Origin: Psychrosphaera saromensis
GTDB lineage: Bacteria > Pseudomonadota > Gammaproteobacteria > Enterobacterales > Alteromonadaceae
Direction: 5' to 3'
Assembly: GCF_002954545.1 (NCBI RefSeq)
Contig: NZ_MSCH01000003.1
Span: forward strand, 1,514,824 to 1,578,823
DNA: 64,000 bases
How positions within the stretch are numbered: position 1 is the first letter of the stretch; each line of letters begins with the position of its first letter. Shown in pieces: positions 20,264-29,800 of this stretch. The notes under the pieces are model-generated. The model saw nothing but the letters and a program-made list of their open reading frames with translations, had not been told where the DNA came from and made no database searches. Made by a program: the position numbers and the translations under genes.

Positions 20264-21343
20264 TTGGCTGATTTATTTGAAAACCCAATGGGGTTAGACG
20301 GATTTGAATTCGTAGAATTTTGTGCTCCTGAAAAAGGAATACTTGAACCTATTTTTACAGCAATGGGCTTTAGTAAAGTTGCTGCGCACAAATCGAAAGA
20401 TGTGCAGTTATGGCGTCAAGGTGACATTAGCTTCATCTGTAATTATGAAAAGGGCAGCCACGCAGATTACTACGCTCAAGAGCACGGCCCTTCAGCGTGT
20501 GGTTTAGCATTTAGAGTTAAAGATGCTCAGTTTGCTTACTCTGAAGTATTAAAAAAAGGCGCTCAGCCAGTTCATATTGAAACTGGCCCAATGGAATTAC
20601 GTTTACCTGCTATTAAAGGCATAGGTGGCGCTACGCTGTATTTAATTGACCGTTATAAAGATACTAATACTATTTACGACATCGATTTTAACTGGGTTGA
20701 AGGTGTTGACCGTAACCCTGAAGGTTGTGGATTCCATACGTTAGATCACTTAACTCATAATGTTTATCGCGGCCGTATGGATTATTGGGCTTCTTATTAT
20801 GAAGACTTATTTAACTTCCGTGAAATTCGTTACTTTGATATTAAAGGTGAATACACAGGTTTGTTATCAAAAGCCATGAGTGCACCAGATGGTAAAATTC
20901 GTATTCCGTTAAATGAAGAAGCAGCTGGCGGCGGTGGTCAGATTGAAGAATTCTTAATGCAATATAACGGTGAAGGTATTCAGCATATTGCATTCTCTTG
21001 TGATGATTTGATTTCATGCTGGGATAGACTTAAAAAATCTGGTATGAAGTTTATGACAGCACCTCCGGAAACCTATTACGATATGTTAGCTGAACGTTTA
21101 CCTGGTCATGGTGAACCTGTTGATGAGCTACAAGCGCGTGGCATTTTATTAGACGGAACTACAGGTGATGGTCAACCTAGACTACTTTTACAGATATTCT
21201 CTGAAGCATCATTAGGCCCTGTATTTTTCGAATTTATTCAGCGTAAAGAAGATGATGGATTTGGTGAAGGCAACTTCAAAGCGTTATTTGAGTCGATAGA
21301 ACGTGACCAAGTAAACCGTGGCGTTATCGGTGACGACAAATAA
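20264..21343 (+). CDS. hppD: 4-hydroxyphenylpyruvate dioxygenase
   Basis: This enzyme converts 4-hydroxyphenylpyruvate to homogentisate in tyrosine degradation. It consists of two VOC-type halves. The non-heme iron ligands in the second half are H162 ([12 protein letters not shown]), H241 (GIQHIAF) and E323 (GPVFFEF), and the C-terminus has the family's [15 protein letters not shown]. It is 359 residues long, like the Pseudomonas enzyme. The start is a TTG behind a strong GGGGAAGG site. The next ATG (20288) would remove conserved residues MADLFENP. It leads a three-gene operon. Confidence 0.95.
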   Translation: MADLFENPMGLDGFEFVEFCAPEKGILEPIFTAMGFSKVAAHKSKDVQLWRQGDISFICNYEKGSHADYYAQEHGPSACGLAFRVKDAQFAYSEVLKKGAQPVHIETGPMELRLPAIKGIGGATLYLIDRYKDTNTIYDIDFNWVEGVDRNPEGCGFHTLDHLTHNVYRGRMDYWASYYEDLFNFREIRYFDIKGEYTGLLSKAMSAPDGKIRIPLNEEAAGGGGQIEEFLMQYNGEGIQHIAFSCDDLISCWDRLKKSGMKFMTAPPETYYDMLAERLPGHGEPVDELQARGILLDGTTGDGQPRLLLQIFSEASLGPVFFEFIQRKEDDGFGEGNFKALFESIERDQVNRGVIGDDK

Positions 21344-21395
21344 GATAGCTAAGGCTTTTTGGAGTACTTGTTAGAAGTACCTACTAGGAGGAATT

Positions 21396-21941
21396 ATGAA
21401 AACTCAAGGTATTCACCATGTTGCGTATCGATGCATCAACGCGAAAAAAACCATGGAATTCTATCGTGATTTGTTGAACATGGAGTTTATGTTAGCGATT
21501 GCTGAAGATAATGTGCCTTCAACAGGCGCTCCTGATCCATACATGCATATTTTTATGGACTCAGGGCGCGGTAATGTACTGGCTTTTTTTGAAATACCAA
21601 ACTCGCCGGACATGGGCCGTGATGAAAACACGCCGGCTTGGGTTCAACACATTGCTTTTAAAGTTGACTCAATGGATGACCTGTTAGAGGCTAAAGATAA
21701 GTTGGAGGACGCGGGTATTGATGTTCTAGGTCCAACTAATCATACTATTTTTAAGTCGATATACTTTTTTGACCCAAATGGCCACCGCATTGAATTAGCC
21801 GCAAATACTGGTAAACCTGGTATGTTAGACGAATTAAAACGAGTAGCACCTGCTATGTTAGATGAGTGGGACAAAACTAAAAAAGCACCACAACACGCAG
21901 CTTGGTTGCACAGTGGTGAAGATTTTCCAGGAAGTAAATAA
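21396..21941 (+). CDS. VOC-family protein in the tyrosine operon
   Basis: This 181-residue protein belongs to the vicinal oxygen chelate superfamily (glyoxalase I, extradiol dioxygenases). Paired beta-alpha-beta-beta-beta modules are visible, with candidate metal ligands H7 or H8, E66, H85 and E133 (GHRIELA). The substrate is unknown. It lies between hppD and a fumarylacetoacetase-type gene, exactly where homogentisate dioxygenase would be expected, but it is not HmgA, which is a cupin. An AGGAGGAA site precedes the ATG and the stop overlaps the next start by one base. A ring-cleavage or glutathione-linked role in tyrosine breakdown is inference. Confidence 0.8.
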   Translation: MKTQGIHHVAYRCINAKKTMEFYRDLLNMEFMLAIAEDNVPSTGAPDPYMHIFMDSGRGNVLAFFEIPNSPDMGRDENTPAWVQHIAFKVDSMDDLLEAKDKLEDAGIDVLGPTNHTIFKSIYFFDPNGHRIELAANTGKPGMLDELKRVAPAMLDEWDKTKKAPQHAAWLHSGEDFPGSK

Positions 21942-22948
21942 TGAAATTAGCAAGTTTGAAATCAGGCCGTGATGGCAAGTTAGTGGTTGTGAATAACACA
22001 TTGACCAAAATGGTTAGTGCGACAGATATAGCGCCAACGATGCAAGCCGCGTTAGATGATTGGGATAATGTAGAGCCTAAACTTAACGCCTTATACGCAG
22101 ACCTAGAAAGTGGTGATGTAGTAGGTGAAATATTTGATCAAACAAACTGTGAGTCGCCTTTACCACGAGCATATCAATGGGCCGATGGCAGTGCTTATGT
22201 TAACCACGTTGAGCTTGTGCGCAAAGCGCGTAATGCAGAAATGCCTGCTACCTTCTGGACAGATCCATTAATGTATCAAGGTGGCTCTGACAGTTTTTTA
22301 GCACCAAGATCTCCAATCGTTATGCCTCAAACAGATGGATTTGGTGTTGATTTTGAAGCGGAAGTTGCAGTTATAACTGGTGATGTTCCTATGGGCGTAT
22401 CGGCAGATGATGCAGTAAATTACATTCGTTTAATCATGATAGTGAATGATGTGTCATTACGCGGCTTAATACCTAATGAGCTTGGTAAAGGGTTTGGTTT
22501 CTTTCAATCAAAACCATCAAGTGCATTTAGTCCCGTTTGTGCAACACCTAAACAACTTGGTGATGTATGGCAGGATGGTAAATTGTCTTTGCCTCTACTG
22601 TCAATTTTGAATGATGATATGTTTGGGAAACCGGAAGCGGGTGTTGATATGACATTCAACTTTGGTCAATTGATTGCTCATGCTGCTAAAACGCGTCCAT
22701 TATGTGCAGGTACTGTTATTGGCTCTGGTACTGTGTCTAATAAATTAGATGGTGGTGCAGGAAAACCAGTTAAAGACGGTGGCGTTGGTTATAGCTGTAT
22801 TGCAGAAATTAGAATGATTGAAACCATCGAGCACGGTAAACCAACAACTCCATTTATGCAGTTTGGTGACAAAATACAAATAGAGATGTTTGATAAACAA
22901 GGCCAGTCTTTGTTTGGTCAAATTAATCAGACACTGCAACAGCAGTGA
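21941..22948 (+). CDS. Fumarylacetoacetate hydrolase family protein
   Basis: The product probably hydrolyses fumarylacetoacetate to fumarate and acetoacetate, the last step of tyrosine degradation. The C-terminal two thirds carry the FAH fold: a metal-site region around VDFEAEVAVITGDVPMG, NDVSLRGLIPNELGKGFGFFQSKPSS, and GSGTVSNK. An N-terminal domain of about 75 residues is also seen in bacterial fumarylacetoacetases of this 330-residue type. Position behind hppD supports the substrate, though FAH-family members vary. Its ATG overlaps the VOC gene stop. No maleylacetoacetate isomerase gene follows. Confidence 0.85.
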   Translation: MKLASLKSGRDGKLVVVNNTLTKMVSATDIAPTMQAALDDWDNVEPKLNALYADLESGDVVGEIFDQTNCESPLPRAYQWADGSAYVNHVELVRKARNAEMPATFWTDPLMYQGGSDSFLAPRSPIVMPQTDGFGVDFEAEVAVITGDVPMGVSADDAVNYIRLIMIVNDVSLRGLIPNELGKGFGFFQSKPSSAFSPVCATPKQLGDVWQDGKLSLPLLSILNDDMFGKPEAGVDMTFNFGQLIAHAAKTRPLCAGTVIGSGTVSNKLDGGAGKPVKDGGVGYSCIAEIRMIETIEHGKPTTPFMQFGDKIQIEMFDKQGQSLFGQINQTLQQQ

Positions 22949-22965
22949 TCTTCATCAGTATAAAT

Positions 22966-22995
22966 AGCCTCATTGTTTAATGGGGCTTTTTTTTG
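22966..22995 (+). terminator. Terminator after the tyrosine operon
   Basis: Arms AGCCTCATT and AATGGGGCT (one G:T pair) with a 4-nt loop are followed by at least eight T. It sits 17 bp after the FAH-family stop and isolates that operon from the Hsp70-like gene. Confidence 0.88.
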
Positions 22996-23165
22996 TCTAA
23001 TTTTGCCTTACCTGCCAGTTAAGTTTTGCTCAATAAAGTTAAGATATTCATGATAAAAATAAAGTAATTTTTTTAACTGAAATTATTCATGGCCTTTTGA
23101 TTAAATATGGGTAGAATTGCTTGCCGATTTTTCTGGTAAATTTAACGAATAAAAAAGAGGGTTCA

Positions 23166-24662
23166 ATGGTAACTGTAGGTATTGATTACGGAACATCTAA
23201 CTCCGAAGTTGTATTATTTGATGGTAAAGAACATCATTATATTGAGCTGGATAGAGATTCAAAAACACCGTTTAAGATCCGTTCTTCGGTATTTATTTAT
23301 TATGAAGACGATTTACCTCTTCCTCCGGTTGAAGTTATTCAAGAAAAAGTTCAGCGTATCAAACGTGCTATCACCGCGCAGCTAGATAAAGCTAAAGACA
23401 AATATGAAGAAGCAAAGAACCCAGCTGACGAGCGCCGTTATTTAAAACAAATCGACCAACTACGAGCTGAATTCCATAATACGCCTGCGTTACAACGTAG
23501 AGCGATTAATGAATTGTTAAAAAATCAGTCGGTAGATGATCTGCCTTTACATAAAATGGTAGAGACGGGGACATTCTTATTTGGTGAAGCTGGATTTAAA
23601 CAGTATTTAAAAACACCAGAAAAAGGTCGTTTGATTTATTCTCCTAAAAACTTTTTAGGGGCAAATTTATTGTCAGGCCAAAAAGATGCATTTGTTGGTT
23701 TGATTGCTAAGCAGTTAAGTTTCTTTAAAGAGTCTGCAGAAGCGCAATTAGGTAAGAAAGTGACTGGAGCCGTAATTGGTCGACCGGTTAAGTATCATGG
23801 AACTCGTGGCGAAGACGGAAATTCACAAGCAATCATGATAATGACCGAAGCTTCAAAATTAGCTGGGTTTGAAAAAATCGATTTCTTGGAAGAGCCAATT
23901 GCTGCAGCTTATCGCATAGAGCAAAACCTAACAGAAGAAAAAGTTGCACTGGTTATAGATATCGGTGGTGGTACAACAGACGTATGTTGTATACGTTTAG
24001 GTACTCAAAAACAACATGAGTACGATAGACAGCAAGATGTATTATCTGTTACAGGTACACGCCTTGGTGGGATGGAATGTGATAAAAACCTAATCTTAAA
24101 ATGTATTGCTCCTTCTATGGGATTAGGTACGGAAACCACTAATGGTATACCAATTCCTCCACTGTATTACAGTGACATGGTTGCGGTAGATGACATCCCA
24201 AGACTGAATAAATTCTTTACCGATGAAACTGGCCTAGAGATAGCACAAACTATATCTGTAGCCAAAGAACCGAAAAAATTAGAAAAGCTATTAATAGTGC
24301 AAGAAGAAAAACAGTCAGCGCGTTTGGTTAACTCTTCTAGAATGGCAAAAGAAATGCTGTCTGAAAAAGATCACATTGTATTACCACTAAAATACATTGA
24401 GCCTGACTTTACCGTAGAGCTGACTGAAAACGATTTAAAACGTTCTATGGTTGGTTGGATGTCTAGAGTTCGAGCCTTGGTAAATGAATGTTTGAATAAC
24501 AGTAGTGAAAAACCAGACATACTATTCTTAACCGGTGGTATGAGCTTGTCACCTGTGGTGCAAAAGGACATTAAAGAAATGTTACCGGATTTACCAATGG
24601 TGACGGCGGATGCATTTAAGTCAATATCGGAAGGATTGAGTATTCAGGCTAATAAACTTTAG
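23166..24662 (+). CDS. yegD: YegD-like Hsp70-family protein
   Basis: This is a stand-alone actin/Hsp70-fold ATPase related to E. coli YegD. Nucleotide-site motifs are GIDYGTSNSEVVLF (phosphate 1), VIDIGGGTTDVCCI (phosphate 2) and FLTGGMSLSPVV (adenosine). The segments SPKNFLGA and AVIGRPVKYHG also match YegD. Residues about 50-110 form a charged, probably coiled-coil insertion. There is no canonical C-terminal substrate-binding domain and no J-protein neighbour. At 498 residues it is longer than YegD (450). I chose the ATG at 23166 behind AAGAGGG; an upstream in-frame start adds an unconserved 15 residues. The cellular role is unknown. Confidence 0.85.
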   Translation: MVTVGIDYGTSNSEVVLFDGKEHHYIELDRDSKTPFKIRSSVFIYYEDDLPLPPVEVIQEKVQRIKRAITAQLDKAKDKYEEAKNPADERRYLKQIDQLRAEFHNTPALQRRAINELLKNQSVDDLPLHKMVETGTFLFGEAGFKQYLKTPEKGRLIYSPKNFLGANLLSGQKDAFVGLIAKQLSFFKESAEAQLGKKVTGAVIGRPVKYHGTRGEDGNSQAIMIMTEASKLAGFEKIDFLEEPIAAAYRIEQNLTEEKVALVIDIGGGTTDVCCIRLGTQKQHEYDRQQDVLSVTGTRLGGMECDKNLILKCIAPSMGLGTETTNGIPIPPLYYSDMVAVDDIPRLNKFFTDETGLEIAQTISVAKEPKKLEKLLIVQEEKQSARLVNSSRMAKEMLSEKDHIVLPLKYIEPDFTVELTENDLKRSMVGWMSRVRALVNECLNNSSEKPDILFLTGGMSLSPVVQKDIKEMLPDLPMVTADAFKSISEGLSIQANKL

Positions 24663-24687
24663 CCAATACGTATCAACCTTTTAAGCT

Positions 24688-24734
24688 AATCGTCCAAATC
24701 CATTGAAAATCTCAATATTTGGGCGATTTTTTTT
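24688..24734 (+). terminator. Terminator after the Hsp70-like gene
   Basis: Twelve-bp arms (AATCGTCCAAAT and ATTTGGGCGATT, one G:T pair) close a 17-nt loop and run into nine T. The symmetry suggests it may act in both directions. Confidence 0.85.
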
Positions 24735-25009
24735 TATTAATTTTTAACAATCTTATTTTTAATCCCATTTTTGTGTGTATTCAGTCGTTTAATATCTAAA
24801 TATGCAGAGGTATTTAGCTGTTCTAACCTATATTTCATCTCAAATTACCTATTATGGTTAACCAATGGTAAATAATTGGTTGACATTGAGTTGAATACTG
24901 GTTAGTTTCTCTTCTCTACTAGCTTCAGAGCGAATAAAGGAGTGCGGTTCTTTTTACTGTATGAAGTTAGAAATTTTTAATATTAGATAATTAAGTTCTG
25001 GAGAATAGA
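24735..25009 (+). promoter_or_regulatory. Promoter and operator region of the SDR gene
   Basis: This AT-rich region carries the perfect palindrome TGGTTAACCA (24855-24864) and TGGTTGACA (24878-24886), with a partial copy TGGTTAG (24899-24905). TTGACA inside the second (24880-24885) could be the -35. The matching -10 is weak. The same palindrome lies before both TonB receptor genes of the locus, and a FadR-family regulator gene is nearby, so repression by that regulator is likely. Confidence 0.65.
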
Positions 25010-25759
25010 ATGTCGATGAAAGGCAAAGTAGCAATTATAGCAGGCGGTGGACGAGATATAGGCCGTGCATGTGCAATCGATTTAGCAGAAAAAGGCGCGA
25101 ACATTGTTCTTACTTATCATTCAAGTAAAGAAACCGCGCAATCTGCAGTGGCAGAGATTGAAGCTTTAGGTTGTAAAGCAATTGCAATCAAAGCTGATTT
25201 AACTTTAAAAGCTGATGTTGATGCAACCGTTGCAGCAGCATTAGAAACTTTCGGTTCAATTGATACGTTAGTACATGTATCTGGTGGATTAATTGGACGT
25301 GTTAAAGTGTCTGAAATGTCTTTAGAGCATTGGACAAACGTTATGAACTTAAACTTAACGTCTTTATTCATGATGTCTAACGCATGTATCCAGCATATGA
25401 AACCTGGAAGTACTATTGTGACTTTCGCTTCTCAAGCAGCACGTGATGGCGGTGGCCCAGGATCTGCAGCTTATGCAGCATCTAAAGGCGCTGTAATGTC
25501 ATTCACTCGTGGTCTTGCTAAAGAGCTAGGTGTTAATAACATCCGTGTAAATAGCGTATGTCCTGGTATGATAAGTACTGGTTTCCACGATACGTTCACT
25601 AAAGATGAAGTTCGTAAAAACGTAGCGGGTGCAACTGCCCTTAAACGTGAAGGTACTTCACAAGAAGTAGCTAAGTTAGTAACTTTCTTAGCAAGTGATG
25701 ATTCATCATATATGACAGGTAACTGTGTAGATATTAACGCTGGTATCTTATTCTCTTAA
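25010..25759 (+). CDS. SDR oxidoreductase, probable DEH reductase
   Basis: This is a classical short-chain dehydrogenase of 249 residues: cofactor loop GGGRDIG (12-18), catalytic S141, Y155 and K159, and a conserved C-terminal [10 protein letters not shown]. In alginate loci such SDRs reduce 4-deoxy-L-erythro-5-hexoseulose uronate (DEH) to 2-keto-3-deoxygluconate, and kdgK and eda are present downstream. The end of the second strand (LTYHSSK) lacks the Asp typical of NAD-specific SDRs, so NADPH use is plausible. The gene has a good TCTGGAGA site, its own operator-bearing promoter and a bidirectional terminator. Substrate assignment rests on context. Confidence 0.8.
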   Translation: MSMKGKVAIIAGGGRDIGRACAIDLAEKGANIVLTYHSSKETAQSAVAEIEALGCKAIAIKADLTLKADVDATVAAALETFGSIDTLVHVSGGLIGRVKVSEMSLEHWTNVMNLNLTSLFMMSNACIQHMKPGSTIVTFASQAARDGGGPGSAAYAASKGAVMSFTRGLAKELGVNNIRVNSVCPGMISTGFHDTFTKDEVRKNVAGATALKREGTSQEVAKLVTFLASDDSSYMTGNCVDINAGILFS

Positions 25760-25784
25760 TAAGCCTAGTTTAAATATTTAACAT

Positions 25785-25817
25785 AAAAAAAAGAAACCAT
25801 ATCGGTTTCTTTTTTTT
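25785..25817. terminator. Bidirectional terminator between convergent genes
   Basis: GAAACC-atatc-GGTTTC is flanked by eight A on one side and eight T on the other. It can therefore end both the SDR transcript (plus) and the GntR transcript (minus). Confidence 0.88.
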
Positions 25818-25868
25818 ATGCTTTTTTTATGACAAAACACAATTGTTTAGTCATAAATACCAGCTTAC

Positions 25869-26600
25869 TTAGCTCACTAAGTGACTTAAAGAGTATAAAT
25901 CACGAGTTTCATTATTCTTTCTCTTAACTTCTTCTAACGCTTTAGCTTCTGTTGCATCAAATAATGCATTGATAAGACGATTAAAGTGCTCATGCATTGC
26001 TATACGAGCTTTCTGTGCATCACCAGCCTTTAATGCATTGTAGATATCTCTGTGTTCATCTTTACGTTTATTTACGTTTGATTGACACACCATACGATAA
26101 GCTTCTTTAATATTCTCTTTGCTCTCTCTTAAAGACCAAAAATTTTGAACAGCAAATAAAATAGCGTTGTTACGTGTGGCTCTAGAAATAATAGAATGGA
26201 ATTCTTTATCGGCTTGATCTGCGTCGATCCCAGCTTCCATTTTAACTAAATTTGTATGCAGCTGTTCTAATTCTTCTTTGGTTATACTTCCAGCAGCCAA
26301 TGCAGCAGCTTCACCTTCCACCAAAGCTCTGGCTTGAGTCAATTCAAACGCGGTAACAAATAACTGTTTGTTTGCTTCATCTGGCTTTTCAATAACGTAT
26401 ACACCAGAGCTGGTTTTTACTTCAACACGTTGACGAACTTCTAATGCAATAATTGCTTCGCGGATTGTAGGGCGACTGACGTCAAACTGCTCTGCTAGTA
26501 AACGTTCAGGAGGCAAACGACTACCAGGTGGATAATTACCAGAATCAATAAGTAATTCGATTTTGTCCACGATATCCCAAAATAATCGGCGGTTTTGCAT
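25869..26600 (-). CDS. FadR-subfamily GntR transcriptional regulator
   Basis: The protein has an N-terminal winged helix-turn-helix (about residues 5-72, with RLPPERLLAEQFDVSRPTIREAI split between recognition helices) and a C-terminal all-helical FCD effector domain. The FCD metal ligands are visible: D131, H135, H183 and H205. Members of this subfamily bind TGGT-N(2-3)-ACCA palindromes and respond to sugar acids or other small carboxylates. Such palindromes lie before the SDR gene and both receptor genes. The gene is divergent from receptor 1, sharing a promoter region with an operator, so autoregulation is likely. The effector is probably an alginate breakdown product such as DEH or KDG (inference). 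Confidence 0.9.
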   Translation of the reverse strand: MQNRRLFWDIVDKIELLIDSGNYPPGSRLPPERLLAEQFDVSRPTIREAIIALEVRQRVEVKTSSGVYVIEKPDEANKQLFVTAFELTQARALVEGEAAALAAGSITKEELEQLHTNLVKMEAGIDADQADKEFHSIISRATRNNAILFAVQNFWSLRESKENIKEAYRMVCQSNVNKRKDEHRDIYNALKAGDAQKARIAMHEHFNRLINALFDATEAKALEEVKRKNNETRDLYSLSHLVS

Positions 26601-26696
26601 TTTTGGTCTCTTTGTCTATCTGCAGCTAAGCTGGATTTATTGAAAATTTAATTACTGTTAGTATATCGTTATATCAGCTTTTATTGAATAATCAAA

Positions 26697-26786
26697 TTGG
26701 TTAATGAATTAGTTTTATTTGGTAGGGTGGAATTTGTCAAGTGGTTAACCAAAGTGGTTGACAATCTACCGATATATTGGTTGAAT
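26697..26786. promoter_or_regulatory. Operator cluster in the gntR/receptor divergent region
   Basis: The palindrome TGGTTAACCA lies at 26742-26751. Half-site-like copies are TTGGTTAA (26697-26704), TGGTTGACA (26755-26763) and TTGGTTGAA (26777-26785). TTGACA (26758-26763) and TTGAAT (26781-26786), 17 bp apart, make a plausible promoter for the receptor gene, with the palindrome just upstream and half-sites over both elements. This fits control by the adjacent FadR-type regulator. Confidence 0.7.
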
Positions 26787-26831
26787 GAGCCTGCTGTATA
26801 TAAAAAAAACAATAATTATAAGAGAATCTCG

Positions 26832-29800
26832 ATGGCTACTCACAACAAATTAAACAGGGTTAGTAGAGTGTTACGTCAAAACATTCACAACCATAAAAAT
26901 TTTTTATACACCTCTACCATCTTATCTATGCTGGCATTTCCAGCCTTAGCTGCGGAACCAAGCAGCACAGATCAAGTTGAGGCAGAAGTTGAAGTAATTG
27001 AAGTCAGGGGCCTTAGAGGCACAATGACTCGTTCGTTAAATGAAAAGAAAAACAATACGGCTATCGTCGACGCGGTAGCAGCTTCTGACTTTGGTGAGCT
27101 GCCAGGCCTTTCTCTTTCAGACATTATTGAAAATATCTCAGGCGCTTCAGGTCATAGACTTAAAGGTAGCCAAAATGAAATATCAGTTCGTGGCTTAGGA
27201 TCTTATTGGGGATACTCTACCTTCAATAATCGTACTATTACCAACGCCGGACCAGGCCGAGCGGTAAACTTTAAAAAATTCCCATCTGAGTTAGTTGATA
27301 AAGTTGTTATATACAAATCTCAACAAGCTAACTTAGTTGAAGGTGGTACATCAGGTACTATCGACGTTAACTCCTTACGTGCTGTTGATTATGGTAAGAG
27401 TCAAACAACAGTTGAAGCAACCGGTATCTATAACTCTTATTATGGTGATGTAGAAGGTGATGCAAGTCCTTGGGGCAATAAGTTTGTTGTTTCTACCGTG
27501 CAAAGTTTTGAAACTGATGATTATGGTGATATTGGCTTCTCATTTGGTATAAACCGTACTGATTCATCAAACCCAGAAGAAAACTACGGTGGTAGTTCTC
27601 AAATGGGTGTATGTGCTCTGCGTGATTCAGATGGTAACGATCTATCTGATGATGGTGGCGATTGTACCGGAGGTAGTTCGGAACAAGCCGTTAGTGCTGG
27701 CCGTGCAGGTCGTTCACCAACAATAGGTGAAGATACTTTCTTAGCTGATTATGATCAAAGTTCGATTTTTTATGTACCAAATGATGTTTTCTGGCGTACA
27801 GGCGAAGATTCAGACCAACGTACTGGCGCAGTAGCAACGGTACAATGGAAGCCAACAGACCGTTGGGATATAAATGCAGATTTTGAATATTCAGACTTAG
27901 AATATACAGAAAAACGTATGGAGTTAGGACTTGATTCACGTCGTCGTAACTTAGAAGACCATATAATTGCTGATGATCACACATTGTTGTATGCCACAGG
28001 TGAAGCGAAGCCGCAGCTAAATGGTGAAGACAGAAACCAGGTTGATGAATATCGTGGTGGTGGCATCAGCATAGAGTATCTAGCAACTGACGTTTTAAAA
28101 CTGGCGTTAGATGTTTCTTATTCAGAGTCTTACCGTTATCGCTTACGCCAACGTACAAAATTTCGCTCACAAACTCGTTATAACTACGGATTAGACTTCC
28201 GTGATAGTGACGTTCCAGTGCTAACTTGGTTAGATGATGACCGTAATGCTCCTGGCGATGCTGGTTTTGATTCCGATGAAGTATTTGATGCATCTGATAT
28301 GACTAACTTCATTCACGATGATCATGCTTATGTTGAATATCGTCGTACCCATGAAGAGCGTAAAGATGATATTTTAGCTGTGAATTTTGATGTTGAATAT
28401 GACATCGATAATCCATTCATATCAAGCTTTACTGCAGGTGTTCGTTTATCAGAAGAACATTTAGTGGATTATGTAACTAATGATGTTTCACTCATTCTTA
28501 CCGATGGCTCTCAAAAGTATGGCGCTAGTGATAACGAAGATGATGACTGGGATGAATTAAATCATGAGGCAAACTTAGCATTAGTAAACGGTATCGTTGA
28601 TAGCTGTCAAAATGGCCACGATAACGGAAACTTATTCAGTGAAGAAGCTGGTTCTGGCGGCGATGCGTCAAACTTTGCAACTTACGACTCTAAATGTTTT
28701 ATTGGTCAAGTTTTAGGTCAAATACCTGGAAGTACAGGAACTGATTTTTATGACATCGGCGAACGTGAAGACGGCAGAGATGGTGCTGACCGTGATGTAA
28801 CTGAAACTATCACCGCTGCATATTTTATGGCAAATATTGATGCTGAAATATTTGATATGCCTGTATACGGTAATGTAGGTTTACGTGTTGTTCAAACTGA
28901 AACTCACTCAGAAGGTTGGGGAGATAAGGTTTATATTAGAACCAATTCTGATGGTACGTTTACTTCAGATATTAACTCAAGTGGTGAAATTGAAGCGGTA
29001 ACTTTAGATTCAAGTTATACCGAAGCATTACCTAGCTTAAATTTAACATTCCAAGTATCGGAAGAGCTTTATATAAGAGCTGCAGTGTACCGTGCTATGT
29101 CACGTTTTCAAATGAATGCGATGTCAGCGGGTGTTAGTTACGAGTTGTGTCAGGATGAAGATGAGACTGTTTGTGATCAAGCAACAAACACTGACTTTTC
29201 AGCAGTTATAACTGGCGGTAGTGCTAGTGGTAACCATATGAAACCTTACCTTTCAACTAACTATGACGTGTCTTTTGAGTATTACCCAAATCAAGATGCG
29301 GCCATTACATTAGCCTTATACACCAAACAATTTACTGGTGGTTATGTTAACTCTGTTGAGTACCGTGATATTACAGTTGATCTTGATGGCGTAGATACAT
29401 TATATGAAAATGTAGCCCACGTAGTTCGTCAAACCTCAGATGACACATCAACTATCTCAGGTGCAGAATTTACTGTTCAAAAACACTTTTCTGAGTTACC
29501 TGAGCCATTTGATGGTTTAGGTGCAAAAATGGCATACAACTTAGCTGATTCTGACTTTGTTACAGAAGAGCCTGGTTCTCCTGGTTTAGTTGATGATGCT
29601 AACTTATTCGGTTTCTCAAAAAATGTAGCCTCGGCTTCTGTTTATTGGGAAGGCGATAGTACAACCTTACGTTTATTATGGAAATATCGCTCTAAATACT
29701 TCCAGCCAAACAGCTTACCATTCCCAGATCGTTCTAATCGTTATGTGCAGGACGCATCATATTTAGACTTTACTGCAAAATATAACATTTCTGATGACGT

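Noticed and set aside
26697-26831. N-terminal extension of TonB receptor 1
   Set aside because: It would put 45 residues before the signal peptide and place coding sequence over the operator cluster and promoter.
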